From Prevotella sp. UBA4376 (GTDB lineage Bacteria; Bacteroidota; Bacteroidia; Bacteroidales; Bacteroidaceae): DNA of 14,479 nt. The stretch covers positions 1 to 14,479 of the forward strand of contig DGRY01000182.1 in assembly GCA_002391185.1 (NCBI GenBank), given 5' to 3'. The position numbers and the translations under genes are program-made. Within the stretch, counting starts at the first letter, position 1. Every line of letters begins with the position of its first letter. The notes beneath the pieces were generated by a model that worked only from the letters and a program-made list of their open reading frames with translations, had not been told where the DNA came from and did no database searches. This document shows positions 1-6,906 of this stretch, piece after piece.

Positions 1-23
1 GAGGCTCTAATACTCATCCTCAT
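1..23 (-). CDS. Possible start of a truncated downstream gene (left edge)
   Basis: The stop codon of the methionine synthase activation gene (TGA, 22-20) overlaps an ATG (23-21) as ATGA, the usual sign of translational coupling. The new frame stays open for the seven complete codons left in the window and would begin MRMSIRA. A second ATG lies two codons in. Too little remains to name a product. It could equally be chance, since ATGA is short. Confidence 0.3.
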
Positions 24-835
24 TGTTTAATAAGACTTCTCATAAGGAATTTCCTTACAAGCTCTACAGGTAAGCCACGGCGACGAGCATAATCCCGCAA
101 CTGATCCTCACCTATTTTACCTATATCAAAATAATGACTCTTTGGATGCGAGAACATGAATCCGCTCACACTCGCATGAGGAGTCATCATTCCAGACTCA
201 GTCAGCCGAATACCTATTTCCTTCATATTTAAAATACGATCGATAATGAAGTTCACACTTGTATCAGGAAGCGATGGATACCCCACAGCAGGACGTATCC
301 CTTGGTACTCCTCATTATGCGTTTGCTCCATAGTGAGCCGTTCATCAGGAGCATATCCCCAATAATGCCTTCTTACTTCCTCATGCATTTTCTCGGCTGT
401 TCCCTCAGCCAAACGGTCACAAAGCACCTGACACATCATCTTATCATAAGCATCGGCACCTTTACTCTTTATCTCAAGATTTACTGTTGTGCAAAAAACA
501 CCTAAACTGTCTGGTATTCCTTGCGACAAAGGCCGAACAAAGTCGGCAAGAGAATAATTAGGCTTTCCGTCATCATAAGATTTCTGCTGACGAAGCATCG
601 GAACACAAACACCATCAACGATAATATCATCGCCATCACTATTTGCAGGCAGAATAGCAAAAAGCGCCGAAGTGTAATATTCCCCCTCCCACGAAGCAAG
701 AACTCTTTCGGCATCAGCCTTCAACTTTTCCTTAGCTACTGCTGGTTTGCCATTCATCCCCCACGCATGAAAAAAATATATCCAGTTGATATATGGCGTA
801 ATCTCCGAAATATCGTATGTCAACAGCTTTCTCAT
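20..835 (-). CDS. Stand-alone vitamin B12-dependent methionine synthase activation domain protein
   Basis: At 271 aa this corresponds to the C-terminal AdoMet-binding reactivation domain of MetH, encoded here as a separate protein. In MetH that domain binds S-adenosylmethionine and helps methylate oxidised cob(II)alamin back to the active state. Recognisable blocks in order are PYINWIYFFHAWG (14-26), LPANSDGDD (62-70), LRQQ followed by a LADF-type motif (81-99), the AdoMet-binding YQGIRPAVGYPSLPD (177-191), and IGIRLTES followed by ASVSG and a HPKSHYFDIGKI motif (207-241). No homocysteine, folate or cobalamin-binding domain is present, and the frame opens directly into the activation fold, so this is not a truncated MetH. 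The remaining methionine synthase must be encoded elsewhere. The gene follows pyrC after 19 nt and is probably co-transcribed with it. No signal peptide is seen, so it is cytoplasmic. Confidence 0.9.
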   Translation of the reverse strand: MRKLLTYDISEITPYINWIYFFHAWGMNGKPAVAKEKLKADAERVLASWEGEYYTSALFAILPANSDGDDIIVDGVCVPMLRQQKSYDDGKPNYSLADFVRPLSQGIPDSLGVFCTTVNLEIKSKGADAYDKMMCQVLCDRLAEGTAEKMHEEVRRHYWGYAPDERLTMEQTHNEEYQGIRPAVGYPSLPDTSVNFIIDRILNMKEIGIRLTESGMMTPHASVSGFMFSHPKSHYFDIGKIGEDQLRDYARRRGLPVELVRKFLMRSLIKQ

Positions 836-854
836 TACGTCGGTATTCTCTTAT

Positions 855-2201
855 TTAATCTCTAAAACTTATCTGCTCACCTCTATAGTCAGCATTAAAA
901 GTCCCGTTATCATATACAAGTTGTCCGTTTACAAAGGTATCAACAACTTGCCATCTATATTTATGACCTTCCATCGGACTCCACTTGCATTTGCTTTGAA
1001 TAATATCCTTTGTAACAGTCCATTCTTCGCCAGCCTTCACGATAACAATATCGGCTTTATATCCTTTGCGTAGAAAACCACGTTGCGACACGCTGAATAA
1101 ACGGGCAGGATTGTGCGCCATCAATTCCACAACACGCTCAATAGTAAGAACACCTTCGTCAACAAGTTCAAGCATGGTAACAAGCGAGAACTGTATCATA
1201 GGCATACCGCTGGCCGCCTTGCAGCATCCTCCTTGTTTATCCTTACTCTCATGAGGAGCATGATCGGTTCCCACACAACTTATCCCTCCATTCATCAATG
1301 CCTTTCGTAATGCCTCTCTGTCATCTGCTGTTTTTACTGCAGGATTACACTTTATAAGAGTGCCCTTATCTTTGTAGTCGGCATCCGAGAAAACAAGATG
1401 AGCAATAACAGCCTCAGCGGTTATCTTCTGTAAATCGTTCACAGATGGAACAAACAAAGACAGTTCCTTTGCTGTGGTTACATGAGCCAAATGCAGACGG
1501 GTTCCATATTTTTTTGCCAACTCTACAGCTAAGGAACTACTATTCCAGCACACCTTCTCATCACGTATAACGGGATGAAACTTCACATCAGGATCGTCAC
1601 CATACTCTGCTTTTATCTTTGCCATGTTCTCATTAATAAGATTAGTATCCTCACAATGAGTCATCAAAGGAAGGTTCATATCGGCACACCTCCGGAATAT
1701 CATCTCCAGCGATTCTTGGCGATCAACAAGCATGTTTCCAGTTGAAGCACCCATAAAGAGCTTTATACCAGGAATGTGGTGAACATCAAGTTTGGCGAAA
1801 TCATCCACATTATCATTTGTAGCTCCATAAAAGAAACTATAGTTAATATGGCTCTCTTTAGCTGCCCTACGATATTTATCATCAAGAGCCTCAACTGTTG
1901 TTGTCTGAGGATTGGTATTTGGCATATCGAAATAAGATGTTACACCACCGTATGCGGCTGCCCTACTCTCACTTTCGATATCAGCCTTTCGCTCTAATCC
2001 TGGCTCACGAAAGTGCACATGTTCGTCTATCACACCCGGCATAACATAACAGCCTTCAGCATCCACTACTCTATTGTAATCACCAACTGGAGCCGACTGC
2101 TCATATACAGCCTCTATAATGTCGTCAATAAGAACAAGGTCGCCCTTAAAAGAGCGACCTTCATTAACTATTATTCCGTTTTTTATTAAAGTCTTTTCCA
2201 C
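855..2201 (-). CDS. pyrC: Dihydroorotase, GTG start
   Basis: Dihydroorotase catalyses the reversible cyclisation of N-carbamoyl-aspartate to dihydroorotate, step three of pyrimidine synthesis. From GTG 2201 the product is 448 aa, a usual length for the family, with N terminus MEKTLIKNGIIVNEG. Amidohydrolase signatures are the HVHFREPG metal/substrate motif (61-68), MPNTNPQTTT (93-102), GIKLFMG with a candidate active-site Lys147, THCED (181-185), HLAHVTT (237-243), and GTDHAPH (311-317) with the catalytic-type Asp313. The C-terminal RKGYKADIVIV strand closes the small beta domain. The frame stays open upstream to an ATG at 2312, but those 37 extra codons overlap the preceding gene and translate to unrelated residues, so GTG is preferred. 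It starts 16 nt after the DUF4369 gene. Allantoinase or hydantoinase are alternative amidohydrolases, but the FREPG and MPNTNP motifs and the overall pattern fit dihydroorotase better. Confidence 0.92.
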   Translation of the reverse strand: MEKTLIKNGIIVNEGRSFKGDLVLIDDIIEAVYEQSAPVGDYNRVVDAEGCYVMPGVIDEHVHFREPGLERKADIESESRAAAYGGVTSYFDMPNTNPQTTTVEALDDKYRRAAKESHINYSFFYGATNDNVDDFAKLDVHHIPGIKLFMGASTGNMLVDRQESLEMIFRRCADMNLPLMTHCEDTNLINENMAKIKAEYGDDPDVKFHPVIRDEKVCWNSSSLAVELAKKYGTRLHLAHVTTAKELSLFVPSVNDLQKITAEAVIAHLVFSDADYKDKGTLIKCNPAVKTADDREALRKALMNGGISCVGTDHAPHESKDKQGGCCKAASGMPMIQFSLVTMLELVDEGVLTIERVVELMAHNPARLFSVSQRGFLRKGYKADIVIVKAGEEWTVTKDIIQSKCKWSPMEGHKYRWQVVDTFVNGQLVYDNGTFNADYRGEQISFRD

Positions 2202-2217
2202 GATGTCAATAAAACTT

Positions 2218-3018
2218 TTATTTTGCCGGTTTAGCCAAATCGTTTGGAGTTGGCGCAGGTGTGGCATTTGGATTAGCAGGAGCAACAGGTGCAGCCACAC
2301 CTCCTTGATCAACAGGAAGTTCCTTCATACCATTCATAATCTGCTCGTTTTCCTGAGCCTTCTGATAGAAGTCCTTCACATAAGGATCGTTCTTGAAAGC
2401 ATCAGTAGCCTTGCTCATAATATCCTCTATCCATGGAGTAAGCTCTGGATATTGCATTCCTATTGTTACCATAAAGAACACACCAGGACCAAGAACGTTA
2501 TCAAAATTATCACATACAAACTGAGTAACCAATTCATCCTCCTTTTGAGTAAGTCTTTCAGCTTCGCTATTTAGACGCTGGTTAACAACACTCATGTTGC
2601 TACCATTCATAATAGCCTGATCGTGCTTGTGCACGAGTTCTGCCTCTTGGTTTTTCAGTTGGTTGTATTTATTAAAGAACTTGAACAGTTTATCATTCAA
2701 AGGAGTTCCACTAACTGTCTGTTGAGTATTATCTATCTTGATAGTAATATCACCATCCTCAAGCACTAAGGGTAACACACTTTCGTCATCCATAAAGATA
2801 TTAGCCATGCGGATAGAATCCAAGGTACCAGCAAAACGGAACTGACCATGAACCACATCACATGAATCTATACTCTTGAAATCATTATCCTTCAATATCT
2901 TCAGATATAATTTTCTTCCATCCAATGTTGACACATTTGACGAACCCTGGATATTGTATGAATTAGCGCACGATGTAAGCGCCAGAAGAGAGAAAAGTGC
3001 GTATAAGACTTTGTTCAT
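2218..3018 (-). CDS. DUF4369-type lipoprotein
   Basis: A 266-aa lipoprotein of unknown function. The N terminus is a short type II signal peptide with lipobox LTSC (Cys17), so the mature protein is membrane-anchored. Residues about 22-120 resemble the DUF4369 beta domain often found at the N terminus of Bacteroidetes thioredoxin-like lipoproteins (pattern LYLKILKDNDFKSIDSCDVVHG, FRFAGTLDS, VLEDGDITIKI), here without any CXXC thioredoxin domain following. Residues about 110-170 are charged and Gln-rich, probably helical or coiled. The last 30 residues are Ala/Pro-rich (PVAPANPNATPAP), likely disordered. It is first in the leftward operon ahead of pyrC. No functional link to pyrimidine synthesis is evident, and co-transcription may be only positional. 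Domain assignment is from pattern recognition. Confidence 0.8.
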   Translation of the reverse strand: MNKVLYALFSLLALTSCANSYNIQGSSNVSTLDGRKLYLKILKDNDFKSIDSCDVVHGQFRFAGTLDSIRMANIFMDDESVLPLVLEDGDITIKIDNTQQTVSGTPLNDKLFKFFNKYNQLKNQEAELVHKHDQAIMNGSNMSVVNQRLNSEAERLTQKEDELVTQFVCDNFDNVLGPGVFFMVTIGMQYPELTPWIEDIMSKATDAFKNDPYVKDFYQKAQENEQIMNGMKELPVDQGGVAAPVAPANPNATPAPTPNDLAKPAK

Positions 3019-3042
3019 AAACTGTTTTTCTTGTTAGGTAAG

Positions 3043-3050
3043 CAAAGATA
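3043..3050 (-). promoter_or_regulatory. Predicted -7 box for the DUF4369-pyrC-activation operon
   Basis: The minus strand reads TATCTTTG, an exact match to the Bacteroidetes -7 consensus TAnnTTTG, 24 nt before the ATG at 3018. This predicts a leader of roughly 20 nt. The expected -33 region is a T-run rather than a clean TTG. The rest of the 160-nt gap is very AT-rich and shows no further structure. Confidence 0.6.
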
Positions 3051-3178
3051 ATATGTTATATTGATGTGAAAAAAAAAATTTATGCAATTTAATTTATTAC
3101 ATACATCTTTTAGTTTTTTTTCGCATAAAAATATATCTGTTTACTTCACCATTTATTATTATTGTTTTAAGATTATGT

Positions 3179-3595
3179 TTATTGGTGTTTTTTTTCTTTA
3201 GAAAGCACATAGTCTATACGATGCATAGTGTACATTTCTAACATAGCTGCTATAAGCAACACAACAACCCATTTATTATATAGATAACTAATGTAACTTT
3301 CCTGATTATCAAACATAGGACGGAACAGGCCATAAACCATATCCACCATCAGTAGTCCTGCTACAACAAATAGTACATCGGCTAAGGTCATAATCTTTTT
3401 CAAACGTTTCACAGTTAAACTATTTCCCTCGTAGCTCTGCATTATTTGTATTGAAGCAAACAACAAAGCGCCAGCCAGATACACCCAGCTCACCACATCC
3501 TGTTGCCACATTATTGCAAAACAGCACGCACCAACAACCATCAGCACGCCACCTATCATAAATAAAACACTCTGGATTCTATTCAGTTGTTTCAT
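3179..3595 (-). CDS. Small four-helix inner-membrane protein, unknown function
   Basis: From ATG 3595 the product is 138 aa. Four hydrophobic segments at about 8-29, 34-53, 70-92 and 107-124 predict a polytopic inner-membrane protein with a basic C-terminal tail (SKEKKHQ). I recognise no catalytic motif. The start MKQLNRIQ overlaps the last 17 nt of the divIC-type gene in another frame, which suggests translational coupling. A longer form from ATG 3637 would add 14 residues (MFLVMMRLIAKIRK) but deepen the overlap to 59 nt, so it is less likely. Position behind a divisome gene hints at an envelope role, but this is only context. Confidence 0.72.
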   Translation of the reverse strand: MKQLNRIQSVLFMIGGVLMVVGACCFAIMWQQDVVSWVYLAGALLFASIQIMQSYEGNSLTVKRLKKIMTLADVLFVVAGLLMVDMVYGLFRPMFDNQESYISYLYNKWVVVLLIAAMLEMYTMHRIDYVLSKEKKHQ

Positions 3596-3920
3596 CTTTC
3601 TTATCTTCGCTATTAGTCTCATCATCACTAAGAACATAGATATCCTCTTCGTCTGATTTCATGAAATAACGCTCACGAGCTATTTTTTCAATGTAACGAG
3701 GATTCTTCTTCAATTCCTGCAACTGACGAGAATCTGATTCGTATTGCGTATTGTAACGATCAATCTCAGACTTAATCTCATCTATCTGCATGCCAAGCTT
3801 TACACGTTTCATATAGCTTGCATCGCCAACGAAACCAACAAGCAGCACACCTATAACGAACACTATAAAATATTTATAATGTGACAGTAGGCCTAAGAAA
3901 ATGTTCAATCGCTGTGTCAT
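3579..3920 (-). CDS. FtsB/DivIC-family septum formation initiator protein
   Basis: A 113-aa bitopic membrane protein with the architecture of FtsB/DivIC: a short cytoplasmic N terminus, one transmembrane helix (about 17-33), a coiled-coil stretch (about 36-72, rich in Ile/Leu heptads and charged residues), and the conserved tail pattern NPRYIEKIARERYFMK (73-88) followed by EEDIYVL. Members form part of the FtsQ/FtsL/FtsB (DivIB/FtsL/DivIC) complex that activates septal peptidoglycan synthesis. The C terminus is strongly acidic. The start is the ATG at 3920, giving MTQRLNIFLG. The frame continues upstream to 4070 but would run antisense into dnaX and across the promoter, so it is rejected. It diverges from dnaX. 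Confidence 0.87.
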   Translation of the reverse strand: MTQRLNIFLGLLSHYKYFIVFVIGVLLVGFVGDASYMKRVKLGMQIDEIKSEIDRYNTQYESDSRQLQELKKNPRYIEKIARERYFMKSDEEDIYVLSDDETNSEDKKDETTE

Positions 3921-3935
3921 TCTTATTTTATTTGT

Positions 3936-3970
3936 GTGCAAAGATAACAAAAAAAATATTATCTTTGCAA
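3936..3970. promoter_or_regulatory. Mirror-image overlapping divergent promoters for divIC and dnaX
   Basis: Two perfect 11-bp arms, TGCAAAGATAA (3937-3947) and TTATCTTTGCA (3959-3969), form an inverted repeat around position 3953. Each arm contains an exact -7 box TATCTTTG, at 3946-3939 on the minus strand for divIC and at 3960-3967 on the plus strand for dnaX. The leftward promoter has TTG at 3970-3968, 21 nt from its -7 box. The rightward promoter has GTG at the mirror position (3936-3938). Predicted leaders are about 12-15 nt on both sides. Each promoter's -33 element abuts the other's -7 box. Confidence 0.75.
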
Positions 3971-3987
3971 GACAAAGTAAGAAAACT

Positions 3988-5763
3988 ATGGAAGAATATA
4001 TCGTATCAGCACGTAAGTATCGCCCAATGAACTTTGATTCGGTCATTGGACAAAGTGCACTTACCACCACACTAAAGAATGCGGTGAAAAGCGGAAAACT
4101 TGCACATGCTTACTTGTTCTGCGGACCACGAGGAGTTGGAAAAACCACCTGTGCCCGCATTTTCGCCAAAGCAATAAACTGCGAGCATCCACGTGAAGAT
4201 GGAGAATCATGCAACGACTGTGAAAGCTGTAAGGCTTTCAACGAAGGCAGAAGCTACAACATCTTTGAACTCGATGCTGCAAGTAACAACTCTGTTGAAA
4301 ACATCAAGGCACTGATGGAGCAAACACGCATTCCTCCACAGGTGGGACGCTACAAGGTATTTATCATCGACGAGGTTCACATGCTGTCAACAGCAGCTTT
4401 CAACGCATTCCTCAAAACCCTTGAGGAACCACCTTCGCATGTTATTTTCGTTTTGGCTACTACTGAGAAGAATAAGATTCTTCCTACCATTCTCAGTCGT
4501 TGCCAAATCTACGACTTTGAGCGAATGACAGTAAACAACACCGTTAACCACCTCAAGATGGTTGCCGAGAAAGAAGGCATCACCTATGAGGAGCAGGCTC
4601 TCGAAGTGATTGCAGAGAAAGCCGATGGCGGTATGCGTGATGCCCTTTCAATCTTCGATCAAGCAGCAAGTTTCTGTCAAGGCGACATCACATACCAAAA
4701 GGTTATCGAAGATCTTAACGTTCTTGATACCGAGAACTATTTTAAGATAGTAGAGCTATCACTAGAAAACAAGGTTAGCGACATCATGGTGTTGGTAAAC
4801 TCTATTATAGAAAAAGGGTTTGATGGAGGCAATCTCATCAACGGTTTGGCAAGTCACATGCGCAATGTGCTCATGGCAAAAGACCCGCAGACCCTACCGC
4901 TATTAGAGGTTAGCGATCAACAGCGCAAACACTATCAGGAGCTTGCAAAAAAATGTCCAACCAACTTTGTTTATCACGCACTCAAGATTCTCAACCAATG
5001 TGATATCAACTACAAGCAGAGCAGCAACAAGCGATTGCTCGTTGAGATAACTCTCATTCAAGTTGCACAGATAACACAGCCCGAAGACGAATCGGCAGGT
5101 GCGGGGCGTAGCCCTAAAAGATTAAAATCCCTGTTCAAACTTCTCACAACAACTCAACCTAAAACTGTTAAGCAGGTGACAGTGGTTGAGAAACAAGCCG
5201 CAGCAGCAACAGCTACTACGGCAAGTACTCCCGTTGTTGAGACCCAAGCTTCTGTTGCCGAGCAACCAGCAGCAAGTACCCCTAAGCCTAAGCTCAAATT
5301 AGGAAATATCGGATTCACATTCAACAATCTTCGTAACCAAAAAGAACAGCCTCAACAAAACGCTGTTAGCGACATAGCCAAAAAATCTGTTGACAATAAT
5401 CAAACATTCACACAAGAAGAACTCGAACTCCATTGGATGTCGATGTGCAACCGCATGCCACAAGAAATGTCAGGTATGGCAAGCCGTATGAAGAATATGA
5501 TTCCACAGATTACCGACTTCCCTAACATCGAACTTCTTGTTGACAATCAGGTTCTTCAGAATCAAATAGAGAAAATCAAGCCAAGAATCTCGGCCACCCT
5601 TATAAAGGAACTGCATAACAACCAAATAAAGATTGAGATTAATCTTGCCCAAACCGAAGAAATTGCACCTATAAAATCAAAGAAAGACTTATTCGAAGAT
5701 ATGCGCAAGAATAACCCTGCCATAGAACAATTACGTCAGATTCTACAACTTGACCTCGCATAA
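3988..5763 (+). CDS. dnaX: DNA polymerase III subunit gamma/tau
   Basis: This AAA+ clamp-loader subunit drives ATP-dependent loading of the sliding clamp and, in its tau form, links polymerases at the fork. From ATG 3988 (MEEYIVSARKYRP, the classic N terminus) it is 591 aa. Visible motifs are Walker A GPRGVGKT (46-53), a four-cysteine zinc module (C65, C75, C78, C81), Walker B VFIIDEVH (124-131), sensor-1 region LATTEKNKILPTILSRCQ (156-173) with the SRC arginine finger (170-172), and the collar domain to about 360. A Lys/Ala/Thr/Pro/Gln-rich linker (about 362-445) leads to a C-terminal domain (about 475-591) as in full-length tau. An in-frame ATG at 3901 is rejected because it lies upstream of the promoter and adds unrelated residues. 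The gene stands alone, with its own promoter and terminator. Confidence 0.96.
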   Translation: MEEYIVSARKYRPMNFDSVIGQSALTTTLKNAVKSGKLAHAYLFCGPRGVGKTTCARIFAKAINCEHPREDGESCNDCESCKAFNEGRSYNIFELDAASNNSVENIKALMEQTRIPPQVGRYKVFIIDEVHMLSTAAFNAFLKTLEEPPSHVIFVLATTEKNKILPTILSRCQIYDFERMTVNNTVNHLKMVAEKEGITYEEQALEVIAEKADGGMRDALSIFDQAASFCQGDITYQKVIEDLNVLDTENYFKIVELSLENKVSDIMVLVNSIIEKGFDGGNLINGLASHMRNVLMAKDPQTLPLLEVSDQQRKHYQELAKKCPTNFVYHALKILNQCDINYKQSSNKRLLVEITLIQVAQITQPEDESAGAGRSPKRLKSLFKLLTTTQPKTVKQVTVVEKQAAAATATTASTPVVETQASVAEQPAASTPKPKLKLGNIGFTFNNLRNQKEQPQQNAVSDIAKKSVDNNQTFTQEELELHWMSMCNRMPQEMSGMASRMKNMIPQITDFPNIELLVDNQVLQNQIEKIKPRISATLIKELHNNQIKIEINLAQTEEIAPIKSKKDLFEDMRKNNPAIEQLRQILQLDLA

Positions 5764-5792
5764 AAATTAATATAAAGAATAATTCACATTAC

Positions 5793-5827
5793 ATGAGGGT
5801 ATGTCAATAGACACACCCTCATTTTTT
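5793..5827 (+). terminator. Hairpin terminator after dnaX
   Basis: ATGAGGGTATGTC (5793-5805) and GACACACCCTCAT (5810-5822) form a 13-bp stem with one A-C mismatch around an AATA loop. It is followed directly by TTTTT on the plus strand, 29 nt after the dnaX stop. In minus-strand RNA the mismatch becomes a G-U pair, so the stem may also slow transcripts from the converging araC-type gene, although there is no U-tract in that direction. Confidence 0.85.
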
Positions 5828-5882
5828 ATAATTTCTAAAGAAGAACAGAAAAAAGCATTCCGACAAAATATCCACCCTCACA

Positions 5883-6734
5883 TTATTTCGCTCTGTACTG
5901 CAAAGGCGTTTTTCCCGTAGTTTTCTTGAATGTCCGTATGAAATAAGAACAATCGTCATAGCCTAAGCTACTTGCAATAACATTAACAGGGTTATTGGTA
6001 GTTATAAGAAGAAGCTGCGCTTTCTCCATTTTCTTAGTTGTAACAAATAAATTTGGAGTTGTCCCCAACTGCTGCTTAAAAAGACGTATATAGTAGTCTT
6101 TGCTCATACATGCCATATCGGCAAGTTGTTTAATATCAATATTCTTACTAATATTTTGTCGTATATATTGTAAAGTAAGAGCAATACGATCATCATCAAT
6201 ATTGTTTTTTAAATGTGATGCACAGAAAAATTTAGCCATAAAAATAAATAATAATCCTTGAGCTTCCATATTGTTGCTTATACTACATTGACTGTTTTTC
6301 TGTATGTTGCTCATAAGTGTTTGATAATTGTTATAACTATCAGGATTTGACCCAGGTAACTTTAAAAATGGATATAGATAGCACAGACGTTTCATCATTG
6401 TTTCGGAATACTTATCAGCATTTACTTCTACAGGAAAGTCATATTTTTCCATGGTACTTTGCTGTGCATCAACATCTTCATATATGTGTACATAATAGTG
6501 ACAAAAATGTCCTGTACATAAGCAATCGTGTGTTGTATATGCTGGAATAAGATATAAGTGTCCAGGAGTAAGATGTATATTCATGTTATTCATCTTCACA
6601 TATGCTTCCCCTTCTGTAACAAGATATAAACGAGCAAACGGACTTTGAACAGTTTGCCAGTTCCAGTCGGCTTCATGGTGTGCATATCCAACATTTAGTG
6701 TTAATACATTCAAGTGGTTTACAATGTTATTCAT
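5883..6734 (-). CDS. AraC-family transcriptional regulator with N-terminal cupin-like sensor
   Basis: A 283-aa DNA-binding regulator. Residues about 10-90 look like the AraC-type cupin ligand-binding barrel (LYLVTEGEAYVKMNN, LTPGHLYLIPAYTTHDC; the PGHLYLIP turn is characteristic). Residues about 183-282 form the double helix-turn-helix: first HTH around IDIKQLADMACMSKDYYIRLFK (199-220), linker TTPNLFVTTKKMEKAQLLL, and second HTH around VNVIASSLGYDDCSYFIRTFKK (250-271) ending GKTPLQYRAK. No transmembrane segment or receiver domain is present, so it is a cytoplasmic one-component sensor, probably of a small sugar or metabolite. It is divergent from the SusC/SusD operon across a gap full of 21-bp-phased repeats, which makes it the likely regulator of that operon and of itself. 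The ligand is unknown. Confidence 0.93.
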   Translation of the reverse strand: MNNIVNHLNVLTLNVGYAHHEADWNWQTVQSPFARLYLVTEGEAYVKMNNMNIHLTPGHLYLIPAYTTHDCLCTGHFCHYYVHIYEDVDAQQSTMEKYDFPVEVNADKYSETMMKRLCYLYPFLKLPGSNPDSYNNYQTLMSNIQKNSQCSISNNMEAQGLLFIFMAKFFCASHLKNNIDDDRIALTLQYIRQNISKNIDIKQLADMACMSKDYYIRLFKQQLGTTPNLFVTTKKMEKAQLLLITTNNPVNVIASSLGYDDCSYFIRTFKKTTGKTPLQYRAK

Positions 6735-6790
6735 TTCAGTTATATTATATATAATGGTATAAAATTATGAGTTAATTATTTATTAGTGTC

Positions 6791-6798
6791 CAAAGGTA
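6791..6798 (-). promoter_or_regulatory. Predicted -7 box for the AraC-type regulator
   Basis: The minus strand reads TACCTTTG, matching TAnnTTTG, and lies 57 nt before the ATG at 6734, which gives a leader of about 50 nt. No good -33 TTG is found at 19-21 nt. That zone runs into the first phased repeat (6822-6840), consistent with autoregulation. Confidence 0.55.
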
Positions 6799-6821
6799 AA
6801 CAAAAAATCCTATTAAATATC

Positions 6822-6861
6822 GCATTTGTCTCATTTTTATTAGCAATTTTCTCATCAATAT
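6822..6861. promoter_or_regulatory. Phased direct-repeat pair A, candidate regulator site
   Basis: The segments 6822-6840 and 6843-6861 align at an offset of exactly 21 bp with 14 of 19 identities. They share GCA-TT, a TCTCAT core (6829-6834 and 6850-6855) and a terminal TAT. Two turns of spacing is the classic arrangement of AraC half-sites. The pair sits next to the upstream side of the regulator's own promoter. This is an inferred operator with no experimental support. Confidence 0.45.
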
Positions 6862-6869
6862 GGCCTTTT

Positions 6870-6906
6870 TCCGATATTATTATATTATTCTCCGATATTA
6901 TCATAT
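6870..6906. promoter_or_regulatory. Phased direct-repeat pair B, candidate activator site for the susCD operon
   Basis: TCCGATATTATTATAT (6870-6885) and TCCGATATTATCATAT (6891-6906) match at 15 of 16 positions and are offset by 21 bp. The promoter-proximal copy ends 20 nt before the operon's -7 box, so it occupies the -33 zone where an AraC-type activator would touch RNA polymerase. Confidence 0.6.

Noticed and set aside
521..865. 114-codon plus-strand open frame opposite the activation-domain gene
   Set aside because: The product has no domain or signal and lies opposite a strongly conserved coding sequence.
3019..3178. Possible cobalamin riboswitch ahead of the operon containing the B12-related gene
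   Set aside because: The predicted leader is only about 20 nt and no B12-box-like conserved sequence or structured GC-rich segment is present in this AT-rich gap.
3901..3987. Longer dnaX start at ATG 3901
   Set aside because: It precedes the predicted promoter and overlaps the divIC start, and the 29 added residues do not resemble the conserved DnaX N terminus.
3921..4070. N-terminal extension of the divIC-type gene to ATG 4070
   Set aside because: It would run antisense through dnaX codons and the shared promoter. ATG 3920 gives the normal family size and layout.
4947..4953. Run of seven A in dnaX (GCA AAA AAA TGT) as a possible -1 frameshift site producing a gamma form
   Set aside because: It falls at residues 320-322, inside the collar domain. 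The -1 frame would stop about 16 codons later, truncating a needed domain. Known dnaX frameshift sites lie after that domain, and no clear downstream stimulatory hairpin is visible.
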